A stretch of DNA of 7,335 bases from Candidatus Fermentibacteraceae bacterium (GTDB taxonomy: Bacteria; Fermentibacterota; Fermentibacteria; Fermentibacterales; JCC-6). The notes beneath the pieces are model-generated. The model was given only the letters and a program-made list of their open reading frames with translations. It did no database searches and was not told where the DNA came from. Where the stretch lies: NCBI GenBank assembly GCA_029932015.1, contig JAOZQW010000107.1, forward strand, positions 1-7,335. Direction: 5' to 3'. The translations under genes were made by a program, and so were the position numbers. Positions 1-5,796 of the stretch are shown here, one piece after another (the first letter of the stretch is position 1; each line of letters begins with the position of its first letter).

Positions 1-874
1 TCTCGAGGTCGAACGAGAAACCCTTGCCGAAAATGTTCTCTCCGAGGAGACCTTCCGCACGAGCCTGCATGATGGCTATTTCGAGCCTGTGCATAGCCAG
101 CGGGTACTCCTTGCGCATGTAGATGAAGCCCTTGGAGGCTCCCACCGCAAAGGCGCCGATTATCATACCCTCTATTACGGTATGCGGGTCGGCTTCGACG
201 ATGGAGCGGTCCATGAAGGCTCCGGGGTCACCCTCGTCAGCATTACAGACAACAACTGGAAGGATGCCCAATTGCTCAGCGGCATCTACGCAGCTCTTCC
301 ACTTGAGACCAGCGGGGAAGCCGCCGCCGCCACGTCCGCGAATACCGCTCCTGATAACAGAATCCAGCACATCGCCAGGCTCCATCGATGTCAGGACCTT
401 GGCGGCAGTTGCATAACCGCCCAGGCGGACGTAATCCTGGATATCCTCAGGGTCTATCAGCCCCCTGTGCCTGAGCGCCAGGAGCTCCTGCTTAGCGAAG
501 AAGGGAATGTCCTGCATCTTCGGTACCGGAACGCCTTTCACCATGTGGAGAAGGCTCTCAACAGGCTCTCCACCCTCCAGGTGCTGCTCGATTATCGATG
601 GAAGATCAGCCGGTGTGAGCTTCTGGTAGAAGACTCCGTCCGGCTGGACGACCATGATCGGTCCCTTGGCGCAGAATCCGTTGCATCCGGTGGCTACCAC
701 GAGGTATTTGTCTGAAAGCCCACGGTTCATCAACTCGCGCTTGAGATGTTCAATGAGTCCAATTGATTTATTGGCTACACAGGCGGTACCGGCGCAGACC
801 ATGAGCACGGCGCTGTAGGAGTCGAACCTCTCAGTCGCCTCTTTCTGCATTTCACTGAGTCTATTGATGTTCAT
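1..874 (-). CDS. nuoF: NuoF/HydB-like FMN- and NAD(H)-binding subunit, C-terminus beyond the left edge
   Basis: The first 291 residues are visible with no internal stop. Residues 20-100 form a thioredoxin-like [2Fe-2S] domain with cysteines C27, C32, C64 and C68 (Cx4C ... Cx3C). The complex-I 51-kDa (NuoF) domain follows, with the glycine-rich NAD(H) loop RGRGGGGFPAGLKW at 179-192 and the FMN-site segment CNADEGDPGAFMDR at 210-223. An N-terminal ferredoxin-like domain fused to the 51-kDa domain is typical of HydB/HndC-type subunits of NAD(P)-linked soluble oxidoreductases rather than of respiratory NuoF. The family normally continues with an SLBB domain, a [4Fe-4S] domain and often 2[4Fe-4S] ferredoxin domains, so about half is missing here. 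The start follows an AGGAGG ribosome site at 880-885 that overlaps the stop of the upstream nuoE-like gene, implying coupled translation. Inferred role: exchanging electrons between NAD(P)(H) and the AOR-type subunit encoded first in the operon. The electron acceptor and any bifurcation cannot be decided from this fragment. Confidence 0.93.
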   Translation of the reverse strand, partial: MNINRLSEMQKEATERFDSYSAVLMVCAGTACVANKSIGLIEHLKRELMNRGLSDKYLVVATGCNGFCAKGPIMVVQPDGVFYQKLTPADLPSIIEQHLEGGEPVESLLHMVKGVPVPKMQDIPFFAKQELLALRHRGLIDPEDIQDYVRLGGYATAAKVLTSMEPGDVLDSVIRSGIRGRGGGGFPAGLKWKSCVDAAEQLGILPVVVCNADEGDPGAFMDRSIVEADPHTVIEGMIIGAFAVGASKGFIYMRKEYPLAMHRLEIAIMQARAEGLLGENIFGKGFSFDLE

Positions 875-883
875 ATCGGCCTC

Positions 884-1351
884 CTACCTGTGCTTCTTGA
901 GCAGGTCAGGGACCATGGAAGGGGTCACCTGGCCGATGACCTCCTCGCCGATTACCACTACCGGGGCGAGACCACATGCTCCAACACATCGAACCTCGCT
1001 CAGGGTGAACCTGCCGTCAGGGGTTGTTTCCCCGCTATCTACATGCAGTTCACGCTCGAATGCTCTGAGTACATCCACAGCGCCTTTCACATAGCAGGCG
1101 GTGCCTGTACATATCTGGATTTCCAGTTCGCCTTTCTGCTCGAGGCTGAATGCCTTGTAGAAAGTTGCAATGTGGAAGAGAATTCCACGTGGTTTGCCGG
1201 TTCTCTCAGCTATTTGATTGAGGGAGCTTTCAGGGATATGTCTGAATTCCTCCTGAATATCCTGGAACATCTCAATGACGAAGTCCGGATCAGCATTCCA
1301 CCGATCGATTATCAGATCGGTCCTGCTGCTGCAATCACATCCACAGGACAT
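884..1351 (-). CDS. nuoE: NuoE-like thioredoxin-fold [2Fe-2S] subunit
   Basis: A 155-residue protein of the usual length for the complex-I 24-kDa (NuoE/HydC/HndA) family. An N-terminal helical part (about 20-70, with the conserved-looking RTGKPRGILFHIATFYKAF stretch) precedes the thioredoxin-like [2Fe-2S] domain. Cluster ligands are visible as C81 and C86 (CTGTAC) and C122 and C126 (CVGAC). It normally pairs with NuoF and relays electrons between FMN and Fe-S centres; the next gene encodes that partner nine bases downstream. The start directly abuts the TAG of the AOR-domain gene and is preceded by a strong GGAGGTGA site inside that gene's last codons. Unusual: the extreme N-terminus reads MSCGCDCSS, adding cysteines at 3, 5 and 7 outside the standard cluster motif. 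Family assignment is firm; the physiological partner enzyme is inferred from the operon. Confidence 0.94.
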   Translation of the reverse strand: MSCGCDCSSRTDLIIDRWNADPDFVIEMFQDIQEEFRHIPESSLNQIAERTGKPRGILFHIATFYKAFSLEQKGELEIQICTGTACYVKGAVDVLRAFERELHVDSGETTPDGRFTLSEVRCVGACGLAPVVVIGEEVIGQVTPSMVPDLLKKHR

Positions 1352-2149
1352 CTACTCACCTCCCTCTTCGATGAGTGTGCGTTTCCAGATCGGCCGTGAC
1401 TGGACTGCCCTGGCCGCCAGCGCTTTGAGACCCTTCTCACGGAAAACGCTGCCGCTGCCGCCGCGTCCGGCCTGCTTGAGCCTCATCTGCTCTCTTCGCC
1501 AGTCCCACCAGCTGAAGTTCAGACAGCCGATCCAGGTATGATCCGCTCCTCTACCTGCGCTTACAGTGGAGATGTTCCTCTTATCCTCATCATTCTCAGC
1601 GAGAAGTGTGCCGAGTTGATCCGCAAGGATATGACTGTCGATATCGAGGAGCTCGTTCCTGAATATCTGGACTTTCCCGGCTGTCCCGTCGATATAGATC
1701 ACATGGTCTTTGTCCGTGCGCTTGCCGACGATGCACATTGCATCGAAACCGCTGAACTTGAGCAGCGGTCCGAAATGACCTCCGACATTGGAGTCGATCA
1801 CGCTCCCGGTTGTAGGAGATATGGTCGTCACAATTGACTTGCCGGTGCCCGGGAAGGATGGACTTCCACCGAGTGGACCGGCGGAAATGCAGATTCCGTT
1901 CTCGGGGCTGTCCCACCTGGTGCCTTTATCAACTTCCTGCCACAGAAGCCAGAGGTCGAATCCCTTGCCACCGGTCAGTTTGTGTTTGATCTCATCGGTA
2001 ACCGGGATGATCCTGAAGGAGTAGTCACTTAGATCGACCCTGAGCATTTCACCTGTATAACCCTTAACGGCGGGTTTCGGTGTATACTCGAGCTCGGCCT
2101 GGACTCTCTGGGCATTCAGAATATCCTCGGCGCATCGAACTTCCGCCAT
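1352..2149 (-). CDS. Stand-alone N-terminal domain of the aldehyde:ferredoxin oxidoreductase family (split AOR)
   Basis: A 265-residue protein matching only domain 1 of tungsten AOR enzymes, which are usually about 600 residues. Recognisable pieces in order are GYTGEMLRVDLS (30-41), TGGKGFDLWLLWQEV (59-73), ISAGPLGGSPSFPGTGKS (88-105), the glycine-rich NVGGHFGPLLKFSGFDA (121-137), and QAGRGGSGSVFREKGLKAL (226-244). In characterised AORs this domain cradles the tungsten bis-pyranopterin; the [4Fe-4S] cysteines and remaining active site are in the C-terminal domains, which are absent. The protein ends at the normal domain boundary. Its last codons (EEGGE) double as the ribosome site of the next gene, so the stop looks like an established junction, not a fresh mutation. 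I chose the ATG at 2149 because GGGGAGA lies five bases upstream and homology begins soon after; an in-frame ATG at 2218 would add 23 residues without a clear ribosome site. A separate C-terminal subunit is expected elsewhere, perhaps past the left edge. Confidence 0.87.
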   Translation of the reverse strand: MAEVRCAEDILNAQRVQAELEYTPKPAVKGYTGEMLRVDLSDYSFRIIPVTDEIKHKLTGGKGFDLWLLWQEVDKGTRWDSPENGICISAGPLGGSPSFPGTGKSIVTTISPTTGSVIDSNVGGHFGPLLKFSGFDAMCIVGKRTDKDHVIYIDGTAGKVQIFRNELLDIDSHILADQLGTLLAENDEDKRNISTVSAGRGADHTWIGCLNFSWWDWRREQMRLKQAGRGGSGSVFREKGLKALAARAVQSRPIWKRTLIEEGGE

Positions 2150-2154
2150 GAAAA

Positions 2155-2161
2155 TCTCCCC
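2155..2161 (-). promoter_or_regulatory. Ribosome binding site deciding the AOR-domain start
   Basis: On the minus strand GGGGAGA is followed by five bases and then the ATG at 2149. The further upstream in-frame ATG codons (2218 and nearby) lack a comparable site. An almost identical arrangement (GGGGAGAG, then ATTC, then ATG) precedes tupA. Confidence 0.6.
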
Positions 2162-2208
2162 ATGTTTGAGTCTATTCCAGGTTGAATTAATGATTGAATA
2201 CATCATCC

Positions 2209-2226
2209 GATCAGACACTTCTGATC
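2209..2226. promoter_or_regulatory. Inverted repeat GATCAG-N6-CTGATC in the divergent AOR/thiF intergenic region
   Basis: Perfect 6-bp arms separated by six bases; the right arm extends into the 8-bp palindrome CTGATCAG. It lies about 60 bp ahead of the AOR-domain start and 100 bp ahead of thiF, a plausible place for a dimeric regulator. On the plus strand a run of five T follows after a few bases, but no plus-strand gene ends here, so a terminator is unlikely. Function unknown; short palindromes can arise by chance. Confidence 0.3.
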
Positions 2227-2259
2227 AGCATTTTTCGACGCCTGAAAACTACCACCAGA

Positions 2260-2278
2260 AGGGTTCCATATCAACCCT
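2260..2278. promoter_or_regulatory. Inverted repeat AGGGTT-N7-AACCCT ahead of thiF
   Basis: Perfect 6-bp arms with a seven-base centre, lying 47 bp before the thiF start in the same divergent intergenic region as the GATCAG repeat. It could be an operator or a small RNA hairpin in a leader. No known regulator is recognised. Confidence 0.28.
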
Positions 2279-2325
2279 CACCTGGAGGTCTGGCACTCTG
2301 TACAGTACCGGGGTAGAATATTGGT

Positions 2326-2940
2326 ATGGAAAGCACTATTGCTGAGTTGTTCAGGGACAATCCTCCCGGGGTCACGGAGGCGATGCAGGTCTGTACAGTG
2401 GGTCTGGCAGGCGCTGGAGGGATAGGCTCTAATGTTGCCGCTGCTCTCGTTAGAGCAGGAATGGGAAGGCTGGTCGTCGCGGACTTCGACAGGATTGAGC
2501 CCTCGAACCTTAATCGCCAGTACTACTTCACCGATCAGATCGGATTCCCCAAGGTCGTTGCTCTCCGTCGTAATCTGGAACTCATCAATCCCGAAGTTCA
2601 GGTGGACACTCATGAGAGGATGATCGATGCCGGGAACGCTGCATCCATCTTTTCCGGTGCAGATATCCTTGTAGAGGCTCTGGACCTGGATGAAGCCAAG
2701 GTGATGATCCTCGAGACATGGCTCTCCGACTTCCCCGAAGTGCCGGTTGTGTCATGCTCAGGGGTTGCCGGTTACGGCAAGACGGAAAGGATCCGCGTAG
2801 ACAGGCGAGAGGGTCTGATAATTGTGGGTGATCAGGAGAGCGAACTGTCTCAGGGTACTCTATCAGCCAGAGTAGGTATCGTAGCCAACATGATGGCCAA
2901 TGAAATCATCGCCATCATCCGGGGTCGGGCGTCACTATGA
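2326..2940 (+). CDS. thiF: ThiF-family (E1-like) sulfur-carrier adenylyltransferase
   Basis: A 204-residue protein of the short ThiF class. Such enzymes adenylate the C-terminal glycine of a ThiS/MoaD-type ubiquitin-like sulfur carrier, for thiamin or molybdopterin/tungstopterin synthesis. The nucleotide-binding loop is GLAGAGGIGSN (26-36); D55 in ADFDRIEPSNLNRQ and the N63-R64-Q65 triad with K76 (GFPKVVAL) match the ATP/Mg and arginine positions of E1-like enzymes. SCSGVAGYG near 145-153 sits where a catalytic cysteine often lies. No CxxC zinc pairs are seen, as expected for the short class. The gene is transcribed away from the AOR operon, so a cofactor-sulfuration role is attractive but unproven; thiamin synthesis is the alternative. 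No good ribosome site precedes the ATG. Residues 199-204 (RGRASL) and the stop codon fall inside the left terminal repeat of the adjacent transposase element, so the native C-terminus was probably replaced; the catalytic core is intact. Confidence 0.88.
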   Translation: MESTIAELFRDNPPGVTEAMQVCTVGLAGAGGIGSNVAAALVRAGMGRLVVADFDRIEPSNLNRQYYFTDQIGFPKVVALRRNLELINPEVQVDTHERMIDAGNAASIFSGADILVEALDLDEAKVMILETWLSDFPEVPVVSCSGVAGYGKTERIRVDRREGLIIVGDQESELSQGTLSARVGIVANMMANEIIAIIRGRASL

Positions 2941-2951
2941 TCCTTTGTGAA
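2919..2951 (+). repeat. Left terminal inverted repeat of the RAYT element (REP-like)
   Basis: Begins CCGGGGTCGGGCGTCACTAT and ends TCCTTTGTGAA. Compared with the reverse complement of 4051-4083 it differs at only three positions (11, 19 and 22). It overlaps the last codons and TGA of thiF (2938-2940) and ends just inside the transposase gene's 3' end without reaching its stop by two bases. Confidence 0.85.
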
Positions 2952-2953
2952 AT

Positions 2954-3958
2954 TCAAAACATGTCAATAAAATCATCATCATTAATCAGTGTTGCACTTC
3001 TTTCTATTGCATTCCTCACACCTGATCTACTCAGGTTCAGCAGTTTTCCGCATTCGGAGTGACTAAGCCCAAGTTTGCTAGAGCAGATCCCAGCAATCAC
3101 TGCTCGGGCATTCGATAGAGATGAGTTCCTTGCAGCACCTCTAATCGCTTCCGGAGTAACAGTCCATATACTGGACGCCCAGAGGAAGATACTCTCGATC
3201 CTCCGGTGGATATCATCTCTCTCTCTGGTCCTCATTTCACCCGATGCCTTCAATCTGTTCATGACAGACAGCGCGAATGATCTTGAACCAAGTACTCGGC
3301 AGCAACAGCTCCAGGAATCCCTTTCAAGGGATTCAGAAGACTTAGATATTCCATTCTCACCGAGGATGAAGCTGCCCTCACTGAGCATCTGAGCTTCCGT
3401 CTCGTCGGAATCAGTGTCAAGATACTTTAGATAACTTGATATTGCGTCGAGATCCACTGATCTGAAGCATCTGAGAATCGATTCGGTCTGCTGCCATGGG
3501 ATGGAGGATGTACCCACTAATGCCCCATGTCCGCACCATCGATACCTGGAGAGTGCCTCCATAGACTCGACCAGCCCCGCCTTCAGAGGGTTCAGATGGA
3601 TGTATCTGAGAAGTTTCTGGAAATAGGGGCCATCTTCAACGAGTATCGATTTGAATCTGCCCTGGAAAACATGACCCTTCCTATCGTGGGTCAGGTTGTA
3701 GCGAACCGCGAAACCTGTCAGCAACCTGTGCATAAATTCACTTAGAGGCGTGCTTCCCGTGCCGGTTAGAAGATGCAGGTGGTTGGGCATAGCGACCCAT
3801 GCGTAAATCGAAGTTTCAGTCTCAGGGACCAGTTCGGACAACCGACGGACGAGGTCATCCCGCTCATAAAGGGTTTTGAACACGGCTCGACCATCGATGC
3901 CACGGGCCATCACATGGTGCAGTGCATTGGGCCAGTCAGGTCTACGTTTTCTTGCCAT
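2954..3958 (-). CDS. REP-associated tyrosine transposase (Y1_Tnp / IS200-like superfamily)
   Basis: A 334-residue protein. The N-terminal 150 residues are the Y1 transposase domain: the family-typical opening (ALHHVMARGIDGRAVF, 12-27), the HUH metal-binding pair H60 and H62 in MPNHLHLL, the RKGHVFQGRFKSILVE segment (93-108), and RYIHLNPLKAGLVE (118-131), whose Y119 is the probable nucleophile. The enzyme cuts and joins single-stranded DNA at REP-type hairpins through a 5'-phosphotyrosine. The C-terminal extension carries a helix-turn-helix-like segment (about 284-320, ending SRSGVRNAIER) resembling the DnaA domain-IV fold seen in the longer RAYT class. All catalytic motifs are present and there is no internal stop, so it may be active. 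It converges on thiF, with stop codons 14 bases apart. The ATG at 3958 has only a weak ribosome site. Confidence 0.93.
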   Translation of the reverse strand: MARKRRPDWPNALHHVMARGIDGRAVFKTLYERDDLVRRLSELVPETETSIYAWVAMPNHLHLLTGTGSTPLSEFMHRLLTGFAVRYNLTHDRKGHVFQGRFKSILVEDGPYFQKLLRYIHLNPLKAGLVESMEALSRYRWCGHGALVGTSSIPWQQTESILRCFRSVDLDAISSYLKYLDTDSDETEAQMLSEGSFILGENGISKSSESLERDSWSCCCRVLGSRSFALSVMNRLKASGEMRTRERDDIHRRIESIFLWASSIWTVTPEAIRGAARNSSLSNARAVIAGICSSKLGLSHSECGKLLNLSRSGVRNAIERSATLINDDDFIDMF

Positions 3959-3967
3959 CTTACTTAC

Positions 3968-3997
3968 AGTGTACTCGATCTATATGGAATCTTTCAA
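3968..3997 (-). promoter_or_regulatory. Candidate sigma-70-type promoter for the transposase
   Basis: On the minus strand TTGAAA (3992-3997) and TACACT (3968-3973) are separated by 18 bases, giving 5/6 and 4/6 matches to the -35 and -10 consensus. Transcription would begin only a few bases before the ATG at 3958, giving an almost leaderless message, which fits the poor ribosome site. Position-based inference only. Confidence 0.3.
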
Positions 3998-4050
3998 GGG
4001 GGTAGTGATTTCAGGTTCTTTCCATGTCAGTTTATACAAATGAAATGGTT

Positions 4051-4083
4051 TTCACAAAGGAGCAAAGTGACGTCCGACCCCGG
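4051..4083 (-). repeat. Right terminal inverted repeat of the RAYT element (REP-like)
   Basis: Read on the minus strand it begins CCGGGGTCGGACGTCACTTT and ends TCCTTTGTGAA, pairing with 2919-2951. It contains the 6-bp palindrome GACGTC. With bases just outside it, GTCCG (4072-4076) and CGGAC (4094-4098) could form a 5-bp stem with a 17-base loop, but this stem is not shared with the left end. Confidence 0.85.
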
Positions 4084-4104
4084 TTGTGTTTGACGGACAT
4101 AACG
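4081..4104. promoter_or_regulatory. ModE-like operator candidate upstream of tupABC
   Basis: A 24-bp imperfect inverted repeat: left arm CGGTTGTGT, right arm ACATAACG (4097-4104). The right arm and overall length match the E. coli modA operator as I remember it (CGTTATATT ... ACATAACG). Left and right arms agree as TTGTGT versus TTATGT plus an outer CG, with one extra base on the left. A -35-like TTGACG (4090-4095) lies in its centre, but no convincing -10 follows at 16-18 bases. ModE and TunR-type regulators control molybdate/tungstate uptake genes, so the location, 89 bp before tupA, is right. Its first three bases coincide with the transposon repeat edge. No regulator gene is in the window. 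Confidence 0.35.
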
Positions 4105-4180
4105 ATCATATTCCAGTTTATTGGATACATTCCGCATTCAGCCACCTGGAACTCCAAAGGGAGAAATACACCATTTGCAC

Positions 4181-4188
4181 GGGGAGAG
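4181..4188 (+). promoter_or_regulatory. Ribosome binding site deciding the tupA start
   Basis: GGGGAGAG followed by ATTC and then the ATG at 4193. This start gives a clean lipoprotein signal peptide; an upstream in-frame TTG (4121) would put 24 hydrophilic residues in front of it and has no such site. Confidence 0.7.
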
Positions 4189-4192
4189 ATTC

Positions 4193-5095
4193 ATGAAGAC
4201 GTCCGTCTGGTCCATTCTGTCAATATTCATTCTCACACTTACCGGGTGCGGAGAGCAGCAACAGTCCGAACCAATCAGTGAGGCAGATGCCCCCATTGAG
4301 GTTTCTGAGCCCACTGGTATCGAACCTATTCCCAGGGTCGAACGCCTTCGCGTGGCCACCACAACAAGCCTTTACGATACAGGTCTATGGGGATACCTGG
4401 AGCCTATGTTTGAAGAAGCACATGGAATCGAGCTCGATGTCCTCTATGCCGGTACCGGCAGAGCCCTGGACTGGGGCAGGCGCGGCGATGTTGATGTGAT
4501 AACAGTCCACTCCCGCAACAGAGAAGAAGAGTTCGTAACTGATGGACATGGTGTAGAGAGGGTGCCTTTCGCATACAATTACTTCCTGATCGTTGGTCCT
4601 GAGAGCGATCCTGCAGGTATATCAGGGATGAGCCCCGAGGAAGCAGTCGTTGCGCTGATGGAAACAGGTGAGGTTCCATTTGTGAGTAGAGGTGACGACT
4701 CTGGAACCCACGGAAAGGAGATCTCTATCTGGGCATCAGCAGGATACGATTACGATGAAGATGTCCGGACCGCTGGAGAATGGTATGTCGAGGGTGGAAG
4801 CGGTATGGGTCCGACTCTTGTCATGGCTGATGAAATGGGCGCATATACTCTCTCTGATATCGGTACTTACATTGCCTATCAGGGTGATCTTACCCTGGTC
4901 CCGATCGTGGATGAAGGGGATGCGCTGCTGAATGTATACTCGGTCATCCAGGTGACCACCTCAAAAGATCCTGAACTCTCCGCTGCTCTGGTTGAGTTCC
5001 TTATTTCGGACGAGGTGCAGCAGCTCATCGGTGATTACGGAGTTGAAGTCTACGGAAGGCAGCTCTTCACACCCTGTGCCGGAGAGGAACTGTAG
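4193..5095 (+). CDS. tupA: Tungstate ABC transporter substrate-binding lipoprotein TupA
   Basis: A 300-residue protein with a lipoprotein signal peptide: positive M-K start, hydrophobic core about 5-16 and lipobox LTGC, with C19 as the lipidated residue. A Glu/Pro-rich linker (21-50) tethers the mature domain to the outer face of the cytoplasmic membrane. The binding domain has the TupA hallmark TTTSLYDTG (56-64), the YAGTGRALDWGRRGDVDVI segment (85-103), and FVSRGDDSGTHGKE (163-176); TTTS and the SRGDDSGTH loop form the oxyanion site in known TupA proteins, which prefer tungstate over molybdate. It delivers tungstate to TupB, encoded eight bases downstream, and is the first gene of a tupABC operon that also includes a putative cofactor gene. 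The transposase is divergent immediately upstream. The family assignment is strong; affinity for tungstate rather than molybdate follows from the family and the AOR context. Confidence 0.93.
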   Translation: MKTSVWSILSIFILTLTGCGEQQQSEPISEADAPIEVSEPTGIEPIPRVERLRVATTTSLYDTGLWGYLEPMFEEAHGIELDVLYAGTGRALDWGRRGDVDVITVHSRNREEEFVTDGHGVERVPFAYNYFLIVGPESDPAGISGMSPEEAVVALMETGEVPFVSRGDDSGTHGKEISIWASAGYDYDEDVRTAGEWYVEGGSGMGPTLVMADEMGAYTLSDIGTYIAYQGDLTLVPIVDEGDALLNVYSVIQVTTSKDPELSAALVEFLISDEVQQLIGDYGVEVYGRQLFTPCAGEEL

Positions 5096-5103
5096 CAGGT
5101 ACT

Positions 5104-5796
5104 ATGTCGCAACTGACCGAGGCGTTCGGTATCGCCATCCGTATGATCTTCTCGGGTGATCCAGTTGTGTATTCCATTGCACTTCGGACATTGCTGATCG
5201 CCTCGGTCGCGACACTATTTGCTTCCATGCTCTTCGTCCCGCTTGGGTGTCTGATATACTTCGGCAGGTTCAGGGGCAGGCGTCTTGTGGTTGCTTTCAT
5301 CCAGACAATGTACAGTGTGCCTACCGTCTTTGTTGGAATGCTTGTTTTTCTTCTTGTTTCAAGGAGCGGACCAATGGGGTCGATGGGGCTGCTCTTTACA
5401 CCCTGGGCGATAATCCTGGGTGAGATCGCACTCATTGCTCCGATCATCACAGGATTGACCATCTCCGCGCTTCAGAGTACAGGTCAGGGGCTTGCCGACA
5501 CCGCTGCCGCTCTCGGGGCCAGCAGGGGGCGGATAATTCTCAAAGTACTGTCGGAAGCCAGGTATGCTGTACTGACTTCGCTGCTGATGGGCTTCGGCAG
5601 AGCGGTCTCGGAAGTTGGTATCGCCATCATGGTTGGAGGCAATATCTCCGGTTACACGAGGACACTGACAACCGCGATCGCACTCGGCGTGGGGAAGGGT
5701 GAGACAGCTGCTTCCATCGCTCTCGGGCTGATACTGCTTTCGCTCGCAATGCTGGTGAGTATCGCGGTTAATCTCATGCAGAACAGAGCTGGATGA
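5104..5796 (+). CDS. tupB: Tungstate ABC transporter permease TupB
   Basis: A 230-residue membrane protein of normal length for TupB. Hydrophobic segments are visible at about 22-52, 60-86, 92-120, 154-180 and 198-226, consistent with five or six transmembrane helices of the binding-protein-dependent permease fold. The cytoplasmic EAA loop that docks on the ATPase is ADTAAALGASRGRIILKVL (131-149), and GRAVSEVGIAIMVGGNI (165-181) is the conserved post-EAA segment seen in TupB/ModB permeases. It forms the channel with TupA and TupC. The ribosome site is weak (AGGT three bases before ATG), so translation probably couples to tupA, whose stop is eight bases away. It overlaps tupC by four bases (ATGA). 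Confidence 0.93.
   Translation: MSQLTEAFGIAIRMIFSGDPVVYSIALRTLLIASVATLFASMLFVPLGCLIYFGRFRGRRLVVAFIQTMYSVPTVFVGMLVFLLVSRSGPMGSMGLLFTPWAIILGEIALIAPIITGLTISALQSTGQGLADTAAALGASRGRIILKVLSEARYAVLTSLLMGFGRAVSEVGIAIMVGGNISGYTRTLTTAIALGVGKGETAASIALGLILLSLAMLVSIAVNLMQNRAG

Larger units (their letters stand above)
2919..4083 (-). mobile_element. RAYT (Y1/IS200-like) element bounded by 33-bp inverted repeats
   Basis: The unit contains one transposase gene on the minus strand and is bounded by inverted repeats at 2919-2951 and 4051-4083 that match at 30 of 33 positions. Similarity stops abruptly outside the CCGGGG edge on both sides, and fades inwards (about 13 of the next 23 positions agree). REP-associated tyrosine transposases are commonly found between inverted REP-type sequences, which fits. 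The element lies between thiF and the tungstate operon. No target duplication is expected for HUH-type enzymes and none is evident. Boundaries are inferred from the repeat alone, with no empty-site comparison. Confidence 0.75.

Noticed and set aside
222..230. CCGGGGTCA in nuoF (and again near 2366-2375 in thiF) as extra copies of the transposon repeat
   Set aside because: Similarity ends after eight or nine bases and both lie in coding sequence (in nuoF it encodes the conserved GDPGA motif), so chance is the simpler explanation.
89..715. Long plus-strand open frame of 208 codons opposite nuoF
   Set aside because: It is antisense to a firmly identified NuoF-family gene, shows no recognisable domain, and lacks a ribosome site; it arises from the codon bias of the real gene.
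890..1399. Plus-strand open frame of 169 codons opposite the NuoE-like gene
   Set aside because: Antisense shadow of a gene with intact NuoE cysteine motifs; no independent support.
1596..1916. Alternative minus-strand frame within the AOR-domain gene, considered as a frameshifted AOR piece
   Set aside because: Its translation is arginine-rich and has no AOR motif; the AOR motifs run without a break in the main frame, so there is no frameshift.
2291..2319. TGGCAC before thiF as a sigma-54 -24 element
   Set aside because: The required TGC-type -12 element is absent at the proper spacing (ACAG is found instead).
2391..2399. CTGTACAGT in thiF repeating the same 9-mer at 2298-2306
   Set aside because: A nine-base match within coding sequence with no extended similarity; not enough to call a repeat or an operator pair.
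2954..3958. CRISPR array or tandem repeats in the transposase region
   Set aside because: No regularly spaced repeats; the only repeated sequence is the terminal inverted pair.
4084..4192. Moco/Tuco riboswitch in the tupA leader
   Set aside because: Only a small CTCC-AAAG-GGAG hairpin is visible (4152-4163); the leader is short and I could not recognise the multi-stem Moco RNA architecture. A covariance-model search would settle it.
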